Below are positions 34,978 through 43,789 of a stretch of 64,000 bases of DNA, piece by piece. Both the position numbers and the translations under genes were made by a program. Each line of letters opens with the position of its first letter. Positions within the stretch are counted from its first letter, which is position 1. A model generated the notes under the pieces. The model saw nothing but the letters and a program-made list of their open reading frames with translations. It ran no database searches and was not told the origin of the DNA. The stretch spans positions 305,705 through 369,704 of the forward strand of contig NZ_KB890762.1 of NCBI RefSeq assembly GCF_000373265.1. Reading direction: 5' to 3'. The DNA is from Pontibacter roseus DSM 17521. Lineage in GTDB: Bacteria; Bacteroidota; Bacteroidia; Cytophagales; Hymenobacteraceae.

Positions 34978-36429
34978 ATGGCAAAGCTTTTTGTATTTGG
35001 AATAGGGGGCACAGGCTCCCGAGTCATCCGTTCGCTGGTCATGCTGATGGCGGCGGGTGTCAAAATAGAAAACTGCGACAAGATAGTACCCATCATCATT
35101 GACCCGGACACGCAGAACGGCGACATGAACCGTACGGTGGAGTTGCTCAAGACTTACAAGCACATCCACGACTCGCTTGGCCGCCGGGAGGAAGGCTTCT
35201 TCCATACTGACATCAGCACGCTGTCAAGCATAGCCGGTGACGGTACTTCCAAAATCCGTGACAGTTTCGTGTATGATTTCGGGGGCATCAACAAGCCTTT
35301 CAAAGACCACGTGGGCTACAACCAGCTGGATGTGGAGAGTCAGGCGCTGATAGATTTGCTCTTCACGCCGGAGAACCTCAACAACAGCCTGGACGTGGGC
35401 TTCCGCGGCAGCCCGAACGTGGGCAGCGTGGTGCTGAACGAGATTATCGACTCGCCTGAGATGCGCTTTTTCGCTTCCAACTTCCAGGCCGGTGACCGCA
35501 TCTTCTTTGTGAGTTCCATCTTCGGGGGTACGGGCGCCGCCGGTTTCCCGCTGCTGCTCAAAAACTTCAAAGACGCGCGCACCAGCCTGCCCAACGCCGC
35601 CAGCCTGAACACCGCCCTGACCGGCGCCATGGTGGTGCTTCCTTACTTCTCGCTGGAACAGCCCGCAGCAGGCGTGGAGGCCGATTTCATCGACTCGAAC
35701 ACCTTCACCACCAAAGCCAAGGACGCGCTGTCGTACTATCAGAACCACCTGAACGGGGTAAACGCCGTGTATTATATGGGCGACACGCCGGACAAACCGA
35801 TGGAGAATAACCCAGGACGTGCCAGTCAGAAAAACGATGCCCACTTAGTAGAATTGTTGAGCGCATTGGCCATAGTGGACTTCATGGACTACTCAGACAA
35901 TGAGTTGGAAGGCAATGAGGTATACCATGAGTATGGGCTACGCGAGGATGTGAGCAATGTGCAGTTCTCCCACCTGGACAGCGAGACCCGCGACCGCATT
36001 GCCAAGCAGCTCATCCGCTTCCACTACTTCGAACGCTATTACTCTTCCCATATGCCGGATGATGCACAGGCGGCCTATGCCAAAGGGGTGGATTTAACGA
36101 GTGCCCTCCGCAACGACCAGACTTTCAAGGAGCTGAACAAATTTCTGACGCACCCGGAGTTTGGCTACCAGGCCTGGCTACGCGAGCTGAGCCGCAAAGA
36201 GAGAACCTTCGCCGCGCTCAACCTGAACGAGACCGATTTCAACCGCATGGTGTCGGACAAGCAGATTGAGACGGGTTTCCTGAACAAGGGGATTCACCAG
36301 GGCTCCTTCGTGAAAGAGCTCAACCGCGCCTCCGAGTCCATCAGCGAGCGCAACGCGTTTAAAGCTACCATCAGCGCCTTCGAAACCGCCACAGACAGAT
36401 TGGTGGAAGAAAAGCTGAAGTATAGCTAG
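34978..36429 (+). CDS. Tubulin/FtsZ-superfamily GTPase-like protein (Tubulin_2 type)
   Basis: The 483-residue cytoplasmic protein opens with a Rossmann-like GIGGTGSRVIRSL (8-20), as in FtsZ and tubulin. The glycine-rich tubulin signature GGTGxxG follows a strand at FGGTGAAG (182-189), the loop that binds GTP phosphates. The rest does not resemble cell-division FtsZ and is longer, with a helical C-terminal half rich in charged residues. It should be an NTP-binding, possibly filament-forming protein. It follows the small membrane protein by 2 nt. After it comes a 206-nt gap with a TCCCCTTGAGGGGA repeat remnant at 36439-36452, before the actin-like gene. Confidence 0.8.
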   Translation: MAKLFVFGIGGTGSRVIRSLVMLMAAGVKIENCDKIVPIIIDPDTQNGDMNRTVELLKTYKHIHDSLGRREEGFFHTDISTLSSIAGDGTSKIRDSFVYDFGGINKPFKDHVGYNQLDVESQALIDLLFTPENLNNSLDVGFRGSPNVGSVVLNEIIDSPEMRFFASNFQAGDRIFFVSSIFGGTGAAGFPLLLKNFKDARTSLPNAASLNTALTGAMVVLPYFSLEQPAAGVEADFIDSNTFTTKAKDALSYYQNHLNGVNAVYYMGDTPDKPMENNPGRASQKNDAHLVELLSALAIVDFMDYSDNELEGNEVYHEYGLREDVSNVQFSHLDSETRDRIAKQLIRFHYFERYYSSHMPDDAQAAYAKGVDLTSALRNDQTFKELNKFLTHPEFGYQAWLRELSRKERTFAALNLNETDFNRMVSDKQIETGFLNKGIHQGSFVKELNRASESISERNAFKATISAFETATDRLVEEKLKYS

Positions 36430-36635
36430 TGGAAATTATCCCCTTGAGGGGAGCACAGGGTGCTATAGGCGATTGAAGAAGCTGCAGCTTGTAGCCAGCC
36501 GATGTAAACCCTCTGTAGCCTTCTTAAAGTAACAATCTGGTTCATCTTTCAAATCAAGTTACATGCAGGTTTGAAGGCATAAAATATTGAGAGTCTGATG
36601 ACTCGGTACAATACTCTAAATAATCAAACGAAAAC

Positions 36636-39600
36636 ATGCCGAAAGTACTTCGTCTTCATAAAACAGGTTCAAACGTGGAAGGCTGGGCCAAAACCAGCCA
36701 AATCACGAGTACTGAAATCAAGGATATCACCGATGGGTCAGGTGGAAGAGCGCTGAAGATAAACGCCTCCATACCTACGCCCTTTGCCCGCATGCATCTC
36801 TTCGAGACTGCCTTCGACTTTGTGAAGCGCGGTGTGGGAGGCTCAGGCACCAACACCATCTACCACCGGTTTGTGACACACTTCTGGGATTTATGGGAAT
36901 TACTCTACAACTACCAGAGCTACGCACAGGCGGGCAACAAAATCATCATCCGCCGTTGGAACAAGCACCAGCAGCTGAACGCCATGCAGTCCAACCCGAA
37001 CACCAACCTGCTGGGCCGCACGCTGGAGCTGTTCATGAACGACAGCCGTTTCCAGGGTGTGGAGGATATCTTCCTGATTTTCTTCGAATCGACCAACAGC
37101 CGCGGTGAGCGCCAGATGCAACTCATCGGGGGCACCTCGCCGCTGACGTTCCTTTTCGTGGCGCCGAACGTGCAGCCACTGGGCATCAACCGTGCTCAAA
37201 ACATCGGCACTTACTTCGACCACAACTATGTGGGGCTGGAAGCGCGGGAGCGTGACTTCCGGGAGTATGTACACAAGCTGTTCGTGTCGAACCCGGCCAT
37301 GATTCAGGCTTTTCCGGCGGTGTACAACTCACTGGACGAGAACCTGCTGCGCAACATCAACATGGCAGGTGCGGTAGGGCAGGGGGCCATCGCTTCGGAG
37401 TATCTGCAACTCGTGGATTTCCAGCAGAACCCAGTACACGTAGGCCATATCAACTTCCTGGTGAAGAAGGACCAGACTGCCGTGACGAGCAGCGATTTGT
37501 TCATACGTCCGACCCATACCGGCTTCTCCGGCGAGCGGCCAATTGTGCTGAAGCCCGACTTGCGCCTGGCCCCGAACATCAAGTATGTAAACAACTTGGC
37601 CTGGCCGGTGAACACTGTGGTAGGCTATTCAGATGAGAAGCCACTGGAGAACCGCTCCTTGCCGGGTGTGGGTTTCAACTACCCATACCTGACCATAAAC
37701 GACCTGCTGCACGAGACGCTGGTGCAGGTGCCCTACGAGGTGAACACCGATCGCTTCTACAGCGGCACCGTGGTATACCAGCCAGGCGTGACGGAAAAAT
37801 CTTTCAATTACCTGCTGCCGGTGACCAGCCTGTATTTCAACTACTTTTCACCACAGGATTTGGCCAACCACCTGACTTTTCACATCGACGTGAACCATGT
37901 GCGGGTAACGTTGCGGGTGCCGACCGAGAAGGGCGACGTGGTATACGAGCGCAGCTATTACGACAATCCGCTTAATTCCAAAGACGCGCACGGCAATGTG
38001 ATTCCGGAGAAAGGCCACATTCTGAAATCTAAAATCGGATTGGGTGTTTTCCCTTTCTTCAAATTCGTGGATGCGCCGCAGTATAACGACTTCTTCAAGG
38101 TGATGCTGGTGGACGAGGACATTGACCCGCTGTTGGTGAACCGCAACCACTCGCTTAGCTTCTTTGCTGGCGGCAAGCAGCTGGAAGCAGGAGGAGGCAT
38201 TATCTCGGCCACGGCCCACAGACGCACCAAGAAGAGCAACAGCAGCGCCGGCAGTACCTATTACGAAATCCGGGGCACGCACTTCGACTTCGCCGAGTTT
38301 ATCCATGCCGGAGTCGACTTTACAGGCAAGGCGCTTATCGTTCCCAAGTTCCAGGAGCTGCAGCAAGGTATACACAACTTCACCTTCGCCATTGACTTCG
38401 GTACGTCCAACACGCACATTGCCTATACCTCTGGTCCAAACCAGGCGCCGCGCGAGTTCAACATCACAAGCAACGACCAGCAACTGGTGATGCTCAACAA
38501 GCCGTCCGATGACCCGGCTCTTACGGATTACCAGCGTTTCCACAAGCGCGGTTTCGGTCGCTTGTTTGCGGTGGAGTCTTTGCTCAAGCGGGAGTTCATC
38601 CCATTGATTATTGGCTCGGGCGGCTCGCTATACAACTTCCCAACACGTACGGCCACCTGCGAGTCTATCGACTTCGAGAACCAGATTACGAACCTGTTCG
38701 GCAACATCAACATCGGTTTCTCCATCAATACCGAAGGTACGCACCAGGACCAGTACAAGCAGACCTACCATACCGACCTGAAGTGGAGCGAGACGCTGAC
38801 CAACACCGGCAAGCGCCGCATCGAGGCCTTCTTCACCGAAATTATGCTGCTCATCCGCAACAAGGTGGCACTGAACAACGGCAACGTGGCTGCCACCAAA
38901 ATCGTGTGGTTCGCCCCGCTGAGCTTCGATGAGTATTCCCGTAACATGTTCCAGAACGTGTGGGACGGTGTGTACAACAACGTTTTCAAGAACGGACGCA
39001 CCACCGTGTGCATCACCGAATCGGTGGCGCCTTTCTACTTCCTGTCCCGTACCGGAGCCGTGGTTCCAAGCCAGGACGAGAACTTGATAAATGTGGACAT
39101 AGGCGGCGGCACCACCGACGTGCTGCTGTTCACCAACCGCAAGCCTTCTCACAGCTCCTCGTTACGCTTCGCCGGCAATGACCTCTGGGGTGATGGCTTC
39201 GCCACAGTGAAGACGAGCAAAGACAACGGCCTGCTACAGTATGGCGTGGACCACGTGCTGCGTATACCTCTGACAGAGGAAGGACGTGAATACCGCAAGT
39301 TCCTGGAGACGGCACTGGACAACCCAGACTTCAATTCTGCCGACATCAGCAGCTTGCTCTTTAACTATGACAAGGAACTCAGTTACAGCCAGCAGTTGCT
39401 GCAGGCACGCCAACTCCGACTCATGTTCTACCTACACTTCGGTTCGCTCATGTACCACCTGGCGCAGCTGGTGCAGCAGCTCGACGTGAAGGTGCCGCGC
39501 TATATTTCCTTCAGCGGTCGTGGAAGCTTGTACATCCGCTTGCTGAGCGCTGGCAACAACCTGTCCAACGTGGAGCGCTATGCCAAGGCGATATTCCAGA

Positions 39601-40100
39601 AAGTGACGGGACAGGAGCCGCCGGCCAACTTCAAACTGGTGCTGGTGGACAATCCGAAGCAGGTGACGGCTAATGGTGGCGCTATGGCGCTGGAAGGAGC
39701 CGACCTTAACGACCTGACTAACATACCAATTATGCGCCCAACTGGCTCGGCCAACCTGGAGCAAGCTCTCACACCTGTGACCAAAACGCAGATTGATGGC
39801 GGGCTACGCCAGGAAGTGCTGGACAACGTGATGGCCTGCCTGGAAATGCTGCTCGATGACCCGGATGTATCGCCGCTCATGCGCTCCATGGGTGTGGAGG
39901 TGGACCCAATGCGGGTACTGGAGTTCATGCGGATGAACCTGCAGGACAGCTATACCATGATACTGGAGGATACCGTACGGGGCCTCACAGACCGGGAGCC
40001 GCTGCACGAGACCATGTTCTTCATGCCGCTCAAGCAGTCGTTATACCTGCTCTCCAAGGAGTTGTACCGGCATCAATCGCAGGTGACAGCGCTATCTTAA
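36636..40100 (+). CDS. Large protein with C-terminal actin/Hsp70-like ATPase domain
   Basis: The 1154-residue protein is cytoplasmic by sequence, with no signal or membrane helix. Residues 1-575 match nothing I know and look mostly beta-rich. From about 580 an ASKHA (actin/Hsp70/MreB) ATPase begins: phosphate-1 FAIDFGTSNTHIAYTSG (584-600), phosphate-2 NVDIGGGTTDVLLF (819-832) and an adenosine-type motif FSGRGSLYIRLLS (959-971). A large insert of over 200 residues separates the first two. Its neighbours are a tubulin-like GTPase upstream and MotA/MotB-like genes downstream. It may act as an ATP-driven assembly factor or filament. It vaguely recalls SrfB-type proteins, but I cannot establish homology. 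Confidence 0.8.
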   Translation: MPKVLRLHKTGSNVEGWAKTSQITSTEIKDITDGSGGRALKINASIPTPFARMHLFETAFDFVKRGVGGSGTNTIYHRFVTHFWDLWELLYNYQSYAQAGNKIIIRRWNKHQQLNAMQSNPNTNLLGRTLELFMNDSRFQGVEDIFLIFFESTNSRGERQMQLIGGTSPLTFLFVAPNVQPLGINRAQNIGTYFDHNYVGLEARERDFREYVHKLFVSNPAMIQAFPAVYNSLDENLLRNINMAGAVGQGAIASEYLQLVDFQQNPVHVGHINFLVKKDQTAVTSSDLFIRPTHTGFSGERPIVLKPDLRLAPNIKYVNNLAWPVNTVVGYSDEKPLENRSLPGVGFNYPYLTINDLLHETLVQVPYEVNTDRFYSGTVVYQPGVTEKSFNYLLPVTSLYFNYFSPQDLANHLTFHIDVNHVRVTLRVPTEKGDVVYERSYYDNPLNSKDAHGNVIPEKGHILKSKIGLGVFPFFKFVDAPQYNDFFKVMLVDEDIDPLLVNRNHSLSFFAGGKQLEAGGGIISATAHRRTKKSNSSAGSTYYEIRGTHFDFAEFIHAGVDFTGKALIVPKFQELQQGIHNFTFAIDFGTSNTHIAYTSGPNQAPREFNITSNDQQLVMLNKPSDDPALTDYQRFHKRGFGRLFAVESLLKREFIPLIIGSGGSLYNFPTRTATCESIDFENQITNLFGNINIGFSINTEGTHQDQYKQTYHTDLKWSETLTNTGKRRIEAFFTEIMLLIRNKVALNNGNVAATKIVWFAPLSFDEYSRNMFQNVWDGVYNNVFKNGRTTVCITESVAPFYFLSRTGAVVPSQDENLINVDIGGGTTDVLLFTNRKPSHSSSLRFAGNDLWGDGFATVKTSKDNGLLQYGVDHVLRIPLTEEGREYRKFLETALDNPDFNSADISSLLFNYDKELSYSQQLLQARQLRLMFYLHFGSLMYHLAQLVQQLDVKVPRYISFSGRGSLYIRLLSAGNNLSNVERYAKAIFQKVTGQEPPANFKLVLVDNPKQVTANGGAMALEGADLNDLTNIPIMRPTGSANLEQALTPVTKTQIDGGLRQEVLDNVMACLEMLLDDPDVSPLMRSMGVEVDPMRVLEFMRMNLQDSYTMILEDTVRGLTDREPLHETMFFMPLKQSLYLLSKELYRHQSQVTALS

Positions 40101-40130
40101 GGTATGGCCCAACAACCTTGACTGAAATCA

Positions 40131-40167
40131 GCACCCTTGTTCTTCCAAAGTGGCAGGGCAAGGGTGC
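40131..40167 (+). terminator. Hairpin inside the operon, possible attenuator
   Basis: GCACCCTTG (40131-40139) pairs with CAAGGGTGC (40159-40167), followed a few bases later by a T-rich stretch. It lies in the 135-nt gap after the actin-like gene and may reduce expression of the downstream channel genes. Confidence 0.5.
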
Positions 40168-40235
40168 CTCAGTATTTTTCAGTTTTCAATAATTTACAGC
40201 ATATCTTTACCATTGAAAAACAACATCGACAAACT

Positions 40236-41210
40236 ATGGATTATGTAGCAATCATTATAAGCATCCTTGCCATGGTGGGAGCAGGTTTCGCCTTCCTTAG
40301 AGCCAGCAGTTCGCACCGCATTCTCACCAAGCGGATTGAGAAGCTGAAAGACAACAACGCCTACCTGGAAGAGAGGCTCAGAAGGGTGGAAGGCTCCGGC
40401 AACCGTGGCAAGAAGAACGTGGAAGAAGTGGGCGAAACGGTGGGACGCAGAAGCCAACCGAGACAGGAGCGCCAAGAGCAGCAACAGGAGCAGCGCAACG
40501 AGCCAAGGCAAAAACAACGTGACCGTCAGGAACGCCAACCACAGGACAGGCAGCCACAGCAAGAGCGCCAGCAGCAGGAAAGGCAACCGCAGGAGCGACC
40601 AGAAAGACGCGAGCGACCAGAACGCCAGGAGCGACAGCCACGCCAGGAGCGTCAGCCGCAGCAACAGCAACAGCAGGATGAAGACCAGCCTGGCCAGTCC
40701 AGGAGAAGAAGAAACGAGAACAGGAGACGCAACGAACCCATGGACAGAACACCCAGAGAAGAATCATCAAATGAGGAGCCACAGTTTACAGGCTCAGGTC
40801 CCATCAATCTGGAAGTGGCAGGCGGCGACTTGCTAGCCGAACTGGAGCAGGCGGCAGCCAATCAGCCTACCCCAATGGAGGAGGTTGTGCAATCCGGCAA
40901 GAAGTACGCCATCATTCCGGAAGACGGTGTGATACGGCAATACCAGCTTCAGCAGCAGCCTGATTCCGACAGCTACATTGAAGTGGATGTGCCGGCAGAG
41001 GGTGGCAGCAGGACCCACTACCGTTTCAACCTGGCAGGTAACCATGCCTTCGTCATTTCACAAGGTATAGACCGGCTGGAGAATGCCTTCTCTTTTGAAA
41101 AGCCTTCCAACCGCATGGTGAGCCAGGTGGTGCAGCAGGGAGACGGCATCCTTTCCAGAGTGGGCAACGGTTGGAAGATAGAAGAAAAGGCACGCATAGA
41201 TTTCAGATAA
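40236..41210 (+). CDS. Membrane-anchored protein with Gln/Arg/Glu/Pro-rich stalk
   Basis: The start is taken at 40236 (MDYVAIIISILAMVGAGFAFL), which makes the first 21 residues a transmembrane anchor; the longer frame adds 33 unlikely residues. A short coiled coil (LTKRIEKLKDNNAYLEERLRRVE) follows, then about 115 residues almost wholly Gln, Arg, Glu and Pro with repeated RQERQ and RPER units, probably disordered and extended. The C-terminal 110 or so residues are a compact unassigned domain (GKKYAIIPEDGVIRQYQL, HAFVISQGIDRLENAFSF). It is followed after 65 nt by the MotA-like gene. Not recognised; it could be a spacer or linker. Confidence 0.7.
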   Translation: MDYVAIIISILAMVGAGFAFLRASSSHRILTKRIEKLKDNNAYLEERLRRVEGSGNRGKKNVEEVGETVGRRSQPRQERQEQQQEQRNEPRQKQRDRQERQPQDRQPQQERQQQERQPQERPERRERPERQERQPRQERQPQQQQQQDEDQPGQSRRRRNENRRRNEPMDRTPREESSNEEPQFTGSGPINLEVAGGDLLAELEQAAANQPTPMEEVVQSGKKYAIIPEDGVIRQYQLQQQPDSDSYIEVDVPAEGGSRTHYRFNLAGNHAFVISQGIDRLENAFSFEKPSNRMVSQVVQQGDGILSRVGNGWKIEEKARIDFR

Positions 41211-41275
41211 AATCCTGGAGCGACTTCAGGTATAGCAATAGCGCCACAGCAGGGTGGTGAAGGAAAAGGAAGCAC

Positions 41276-43045
41276 ATGGGAGGAATATTTGTTTTTGAAG
41301 CGGTACTGATACTGGCTATTCTGGGTTACCAACTGTACGTGTACAGGGGCACGCGGAGCCGAATCAGGAGCATTGAGCAGCTGTTTCCTTCCGAAAGCCA
41401 ACTTTCCCTGCGCGAGCATGTGCTGGACCAGCCGGCAGCCGCGGCCGGGGCAGGCAAAACCGTGGACCAACTGCGGGCAGCGTTCCTGGACGGACAGCCT
41501 TTCCGGGAGTACACACTTTCCAACCCGGTGGTGAAACGCATCGTGGCCAAGCACAATGATGTGCTGCAGGTGGAGGCGAAAGGCGGCCCGGTGCCCAGCT
41601 ATACCTTGCCGCTTGAAAAATTTGAGAAGCTGCTGAGCGCCGGAAACCTGCACTTGGTATCTGGTGACCCAGAGGCGCTGGTGACGACTGCCGCAACGGG
41701 CGGCAAAGGTACCGGCACCACCGACCTGATTGAGGTGCAGCAGCCATCGGAGACATTCACCAAGATTGTCAAGAGCACCAACCAATACTTGCGGCGCAAC
41801 AAAGGCGCCGCGGCTGATTTCGAGATTCTGAAGGATGTGGCCGAGCGCCACTCCGATGCACTGGATGACGAGGTGCAGTCAACCGTTGCCACGCCACTTT
41901 ATATTGGTTTGCTAGGTACCTTCTCGGGCGTTATCATCGGCCTTTCCAGTCTGGTGTTCACAGGTATGGTGACGGCTGATGCGGGTGAGGCGGGTGCCGC
42001 TGGTTCTTCCTTCATCACCGACCAAAACATCCCGAGCTTTTTGTTCGGAGTGCTGATTGCCATGGCGGGGAGCTTTTTTGGTTTGCTGCTCACCTTGCTC
42101 GGCAACCATTACCTCAAGAACGCCCGCAGCATACGCGACAAACATCAGAACGAGTACTATACCTTCCTGCAGACCAACCTGCTGCCCAAGCTCAACTCCG
42201 ACATGGCCGCCAGTCTGGGTAATCTCAAGTCGGTGCTCGATTCTTTCAACAAAGATTTCCTGGACAAGGTACTGGGCTTCCGACCCATCGTGGATTCGCT
42301 CTCCGAAAACATCCGCATCCAAAAGGAGTTTATCCAGAAGCTGGACGAGATTGGGTTCACGCAGATGGCCAACGCCAACCTGCAGGTGTTTGACAAGCTG
42401 AAGGAGAGCGAACAGCTGTTCCAGAACTTCCTGCAGTACCAGGTGGCGCTGAACGAGTCGGTGCAGAAAGGTGGGGAGCTCACAGAGAACATTGGGCAGG
42501 TGCTCAGCCGCCTGACGTCGCTGCAGCAGGGCTTCGACCAGGTGCCGGGCTACCTGCAGAAACACGACGAGTCCATACAGCGTCAAATCAACTTCTTTGG
42601 TCGCCACGAAGAAGACCTTAACACCATCGCTGCACGCGTGGAGCAGTACTTCGACAAGGCGGCTCTCAAACTCACCGATTTGATGGAGGCACGCCTGCAG
42701 CACCAGGAGCGTGACGCACAGAACGCCTACGAGAAATGGCAGGAACATTTTACAAGGCTCAACGAGGACAATGTGTACGAGCGCATACTCGACTACATGC
42801 GGCCTTTCGAGACCCTGAACCAGCAGCAGGACAGGCTTAACCTACAGCAGCAACAGCTGACAGGGGAGATAAAACAAACGAATGAGCGTCTATTGCAGAA
42901 GATGGAGACCGATGCACAGGTACAGCAGCAGCTTCTCCGACAGCTGCACCAGCTGAACGTGCAATTGGCCAAAGCAGCTGAACCAGGACCACTGAAAGCC
43001 GCCTTCGGTAGGATTTTCGGGAGCGGACAGAACAGCAGGAGGTAG
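41276..43045 (+). CDS. MotA/TolQ/ExbB-superfamily channel protein with long coiled tail (ZorA-like)
   Basis: The 589-residue protein has an N-terminal helix (4-22), a cytoplasmic region, then the paired channel helices at about 207-229 (TPLYIGLLGTFSGVIIGLSSLVF) and 252-277 (IPSFLFGVLIAMAGSFFGLLLTLLG), the MotA/TolQ hallmark. The last 300 or so residues form a long helical, Gln/Glu-rich tail in the cytoplasm. This combination of a proton-channel core and a long tail is the layout of ZorA in Zorya anti-phage systems. Its partner, the MotB/OmpA-like gene, starts 5 nt later. It probably forms a pentameric stator that converts ion flow into movement. Confidence 0.83.
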   Translation: MGGIFVFEAVLILAILGYQLYVYRGTRSRIRSIEQLFPSESQLSLREHVLDQPAAAAGAGKTVDQLRAAFLDGQPFREYTLSNPVVKRIVAKHNDVLQVEAKGGPVPSYTLPLEKFEKLLSAGNLHLVSGDPEALVTTAATGGKGTGTTDLIEVQQPSETFTKIVKSTNQYLRRNKGAAADFEILKDVAERHSDALDDEVQSTVATPLYIGLLGTFSGVIIGLSSLVFTGMVTADAGEAGAAGSSFITDQNIPSFLFGVLIAMAGSFFGLLLTLLGNHYLKNARSIRDKHQNEYYTFLQTNLLPKLNSDMAASLGNLKSVLDSFNKDFLDKVLGFRPIVDSLSENIRIQKEFIQKLDEIGFTQMANANLQVFDKLKESEQLFQNFLQYQVALNESVQKGGELTENIGQVLSRLTSLQQGFDQVPGYLQKHDESIQRQINFFGRHEEDLNTIAARVEQYFDKAALKLTDLMEARLQHQERDAQNAYEKWQEHFTRLNEDNVYERILDYMRPFETLNQQQDRLNLQQQQLTGEIKQTNERLLQKMETDAQVQQQLLRQLHQLNVQLAKAAEPGPLKAAFGRIFGSGQNSRR

Positions 43046-43050
43046 TTGCC

Positions 43051-43698
43051 ATGAGCAAGGAGAACAGGGACTTTTTCTGGCCCAGTTATGTCGACTTGAT
43101 GACCGTGCTTTTCCTGGTCATGCTCGTACTGTTTGTCTTGAGCTTTAAGATGTTCCAGGACAAGGCACTGGAAAACCAGAGTACACTGGCCCGTCTGGAG
43201 GTGGAACTGGAAGAGAAGAAGAAGCTGGATGAGATAAAGTCAGCATTGGCCCGGTTAGATGAGCGTTACTTTCAGTACAACGAACGGCACAAACGCCATG
43301 AGCTGCTGGTGGATGTGCTCTTTGCGCAAAGCAGTTCCGTGATTCCCCAGCGCTCGCTTGCACCACTCCGCCGCGCCGGCGAGAACCTGAGCCAAGTCAT
43401 CAACTCCATTGACGACGATGAGGTGAAATACCTGATTGTGATTGACGGCCGGGCCGCTAGCTACCCTAAAGGGGACCCGCGCAACATCACCGAACGAGAA
43501 TACGCTTTGGAGCTAAGTTACAAAAGAGCCGTGGCGCTGATGAAGTTCTGGCAAAGCTCCGGCATCAAATTCCCGCGGGACAGAATCGAACTGGTGGCAG
43601 CGGGAAGTGGCTTTGAAGGAGCCGGCCGCACAGGTGACATCCGGGACCGGCGATTTGTTATCCAGATTTTGCCCAAGGTCGGGACTTTGGGGGATTGA
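43051..43698 (+). CDS. MotB/OmpA-family peptidoglycan-binding stator partner (ZorB-like)
   Basis: The 215-residue protein has one transmembrane helix at about 14-34 (VDLMTVLFLVMLVLFVLSF) with an Asp15 at its start, the place of the proton-carrying Asp of MotB, TolR and ExbD. A coiled-coil linker follows (36-80). The C-terminal OmpA-like domain shows ITEREYALELSYKRAVALMKFW and a final IRDRRFVIQI, the peptidoglycan-binding pattern. It would anchor the MotA-like channel to the cell wall. It is the last gene of the cluster; an 18-bp hairpin terminator follows. Confidence 0.88.
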   Translation: MSKENRDFFWPSYVDLMTVLFLVMLVLFVLSFKMFQDKALENQSTLARLEVELEEKKKLDEIKSALARLDERYFQYNERHKRHELLVDVLFAQSSSVIPQRSLAPLRRAGENLSQVINSIDDDEVKYLIVIDGRAASYPKGDPRNITEREYALELSYKRAVALMKFWQSSGIKFPRDRIELVAAGSGFEGAGRTGDIRDRRFVIQILPKVGTLGD

Positions 43699-43728
43699 AC
43701 GGTAAACCGCTTGGTAACAGGTATAGCC

Positions 43729-43768
43729 ACACACAAAAGAGCAGGCCAAAGCCTGCTCTTTTGTGTGT
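43729..43768. terminator. Bidirectional terminator ending the seven-gene system
   Basis: An 18-bp perfect stem (43729-43746 with 43751-43768) with a 4-nt loop lies between convergent genes; TTTT is within the distal arm. Confidence 0.9.
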
Positions 43769-43789
43769 AATCTTTATGGAAATTTCTAA

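Noticed and set aside
40194-40670. Leucine-rich 158-codon ORF antisense to the stalk protein
   Set aside because: It is the complement of the Gln/Arg/Glu-rich repeats; apparent membrane helices are an artefact.
41912-42748. 278-codon ORF antisense to the MotA-like gene
   Set aside because: Leucine- and histidine-rich product arises from complementing Gln/Glu/Lys codons of the true gene.
33203-43698. Canonical Zorya defence system
   Set aside because: The MotA/MotB-like pair fits ZorA/ZorB in layout, but no ZorC, ZorD helicase or ZorE nuclease is present; the other genes are unlike Zorya.
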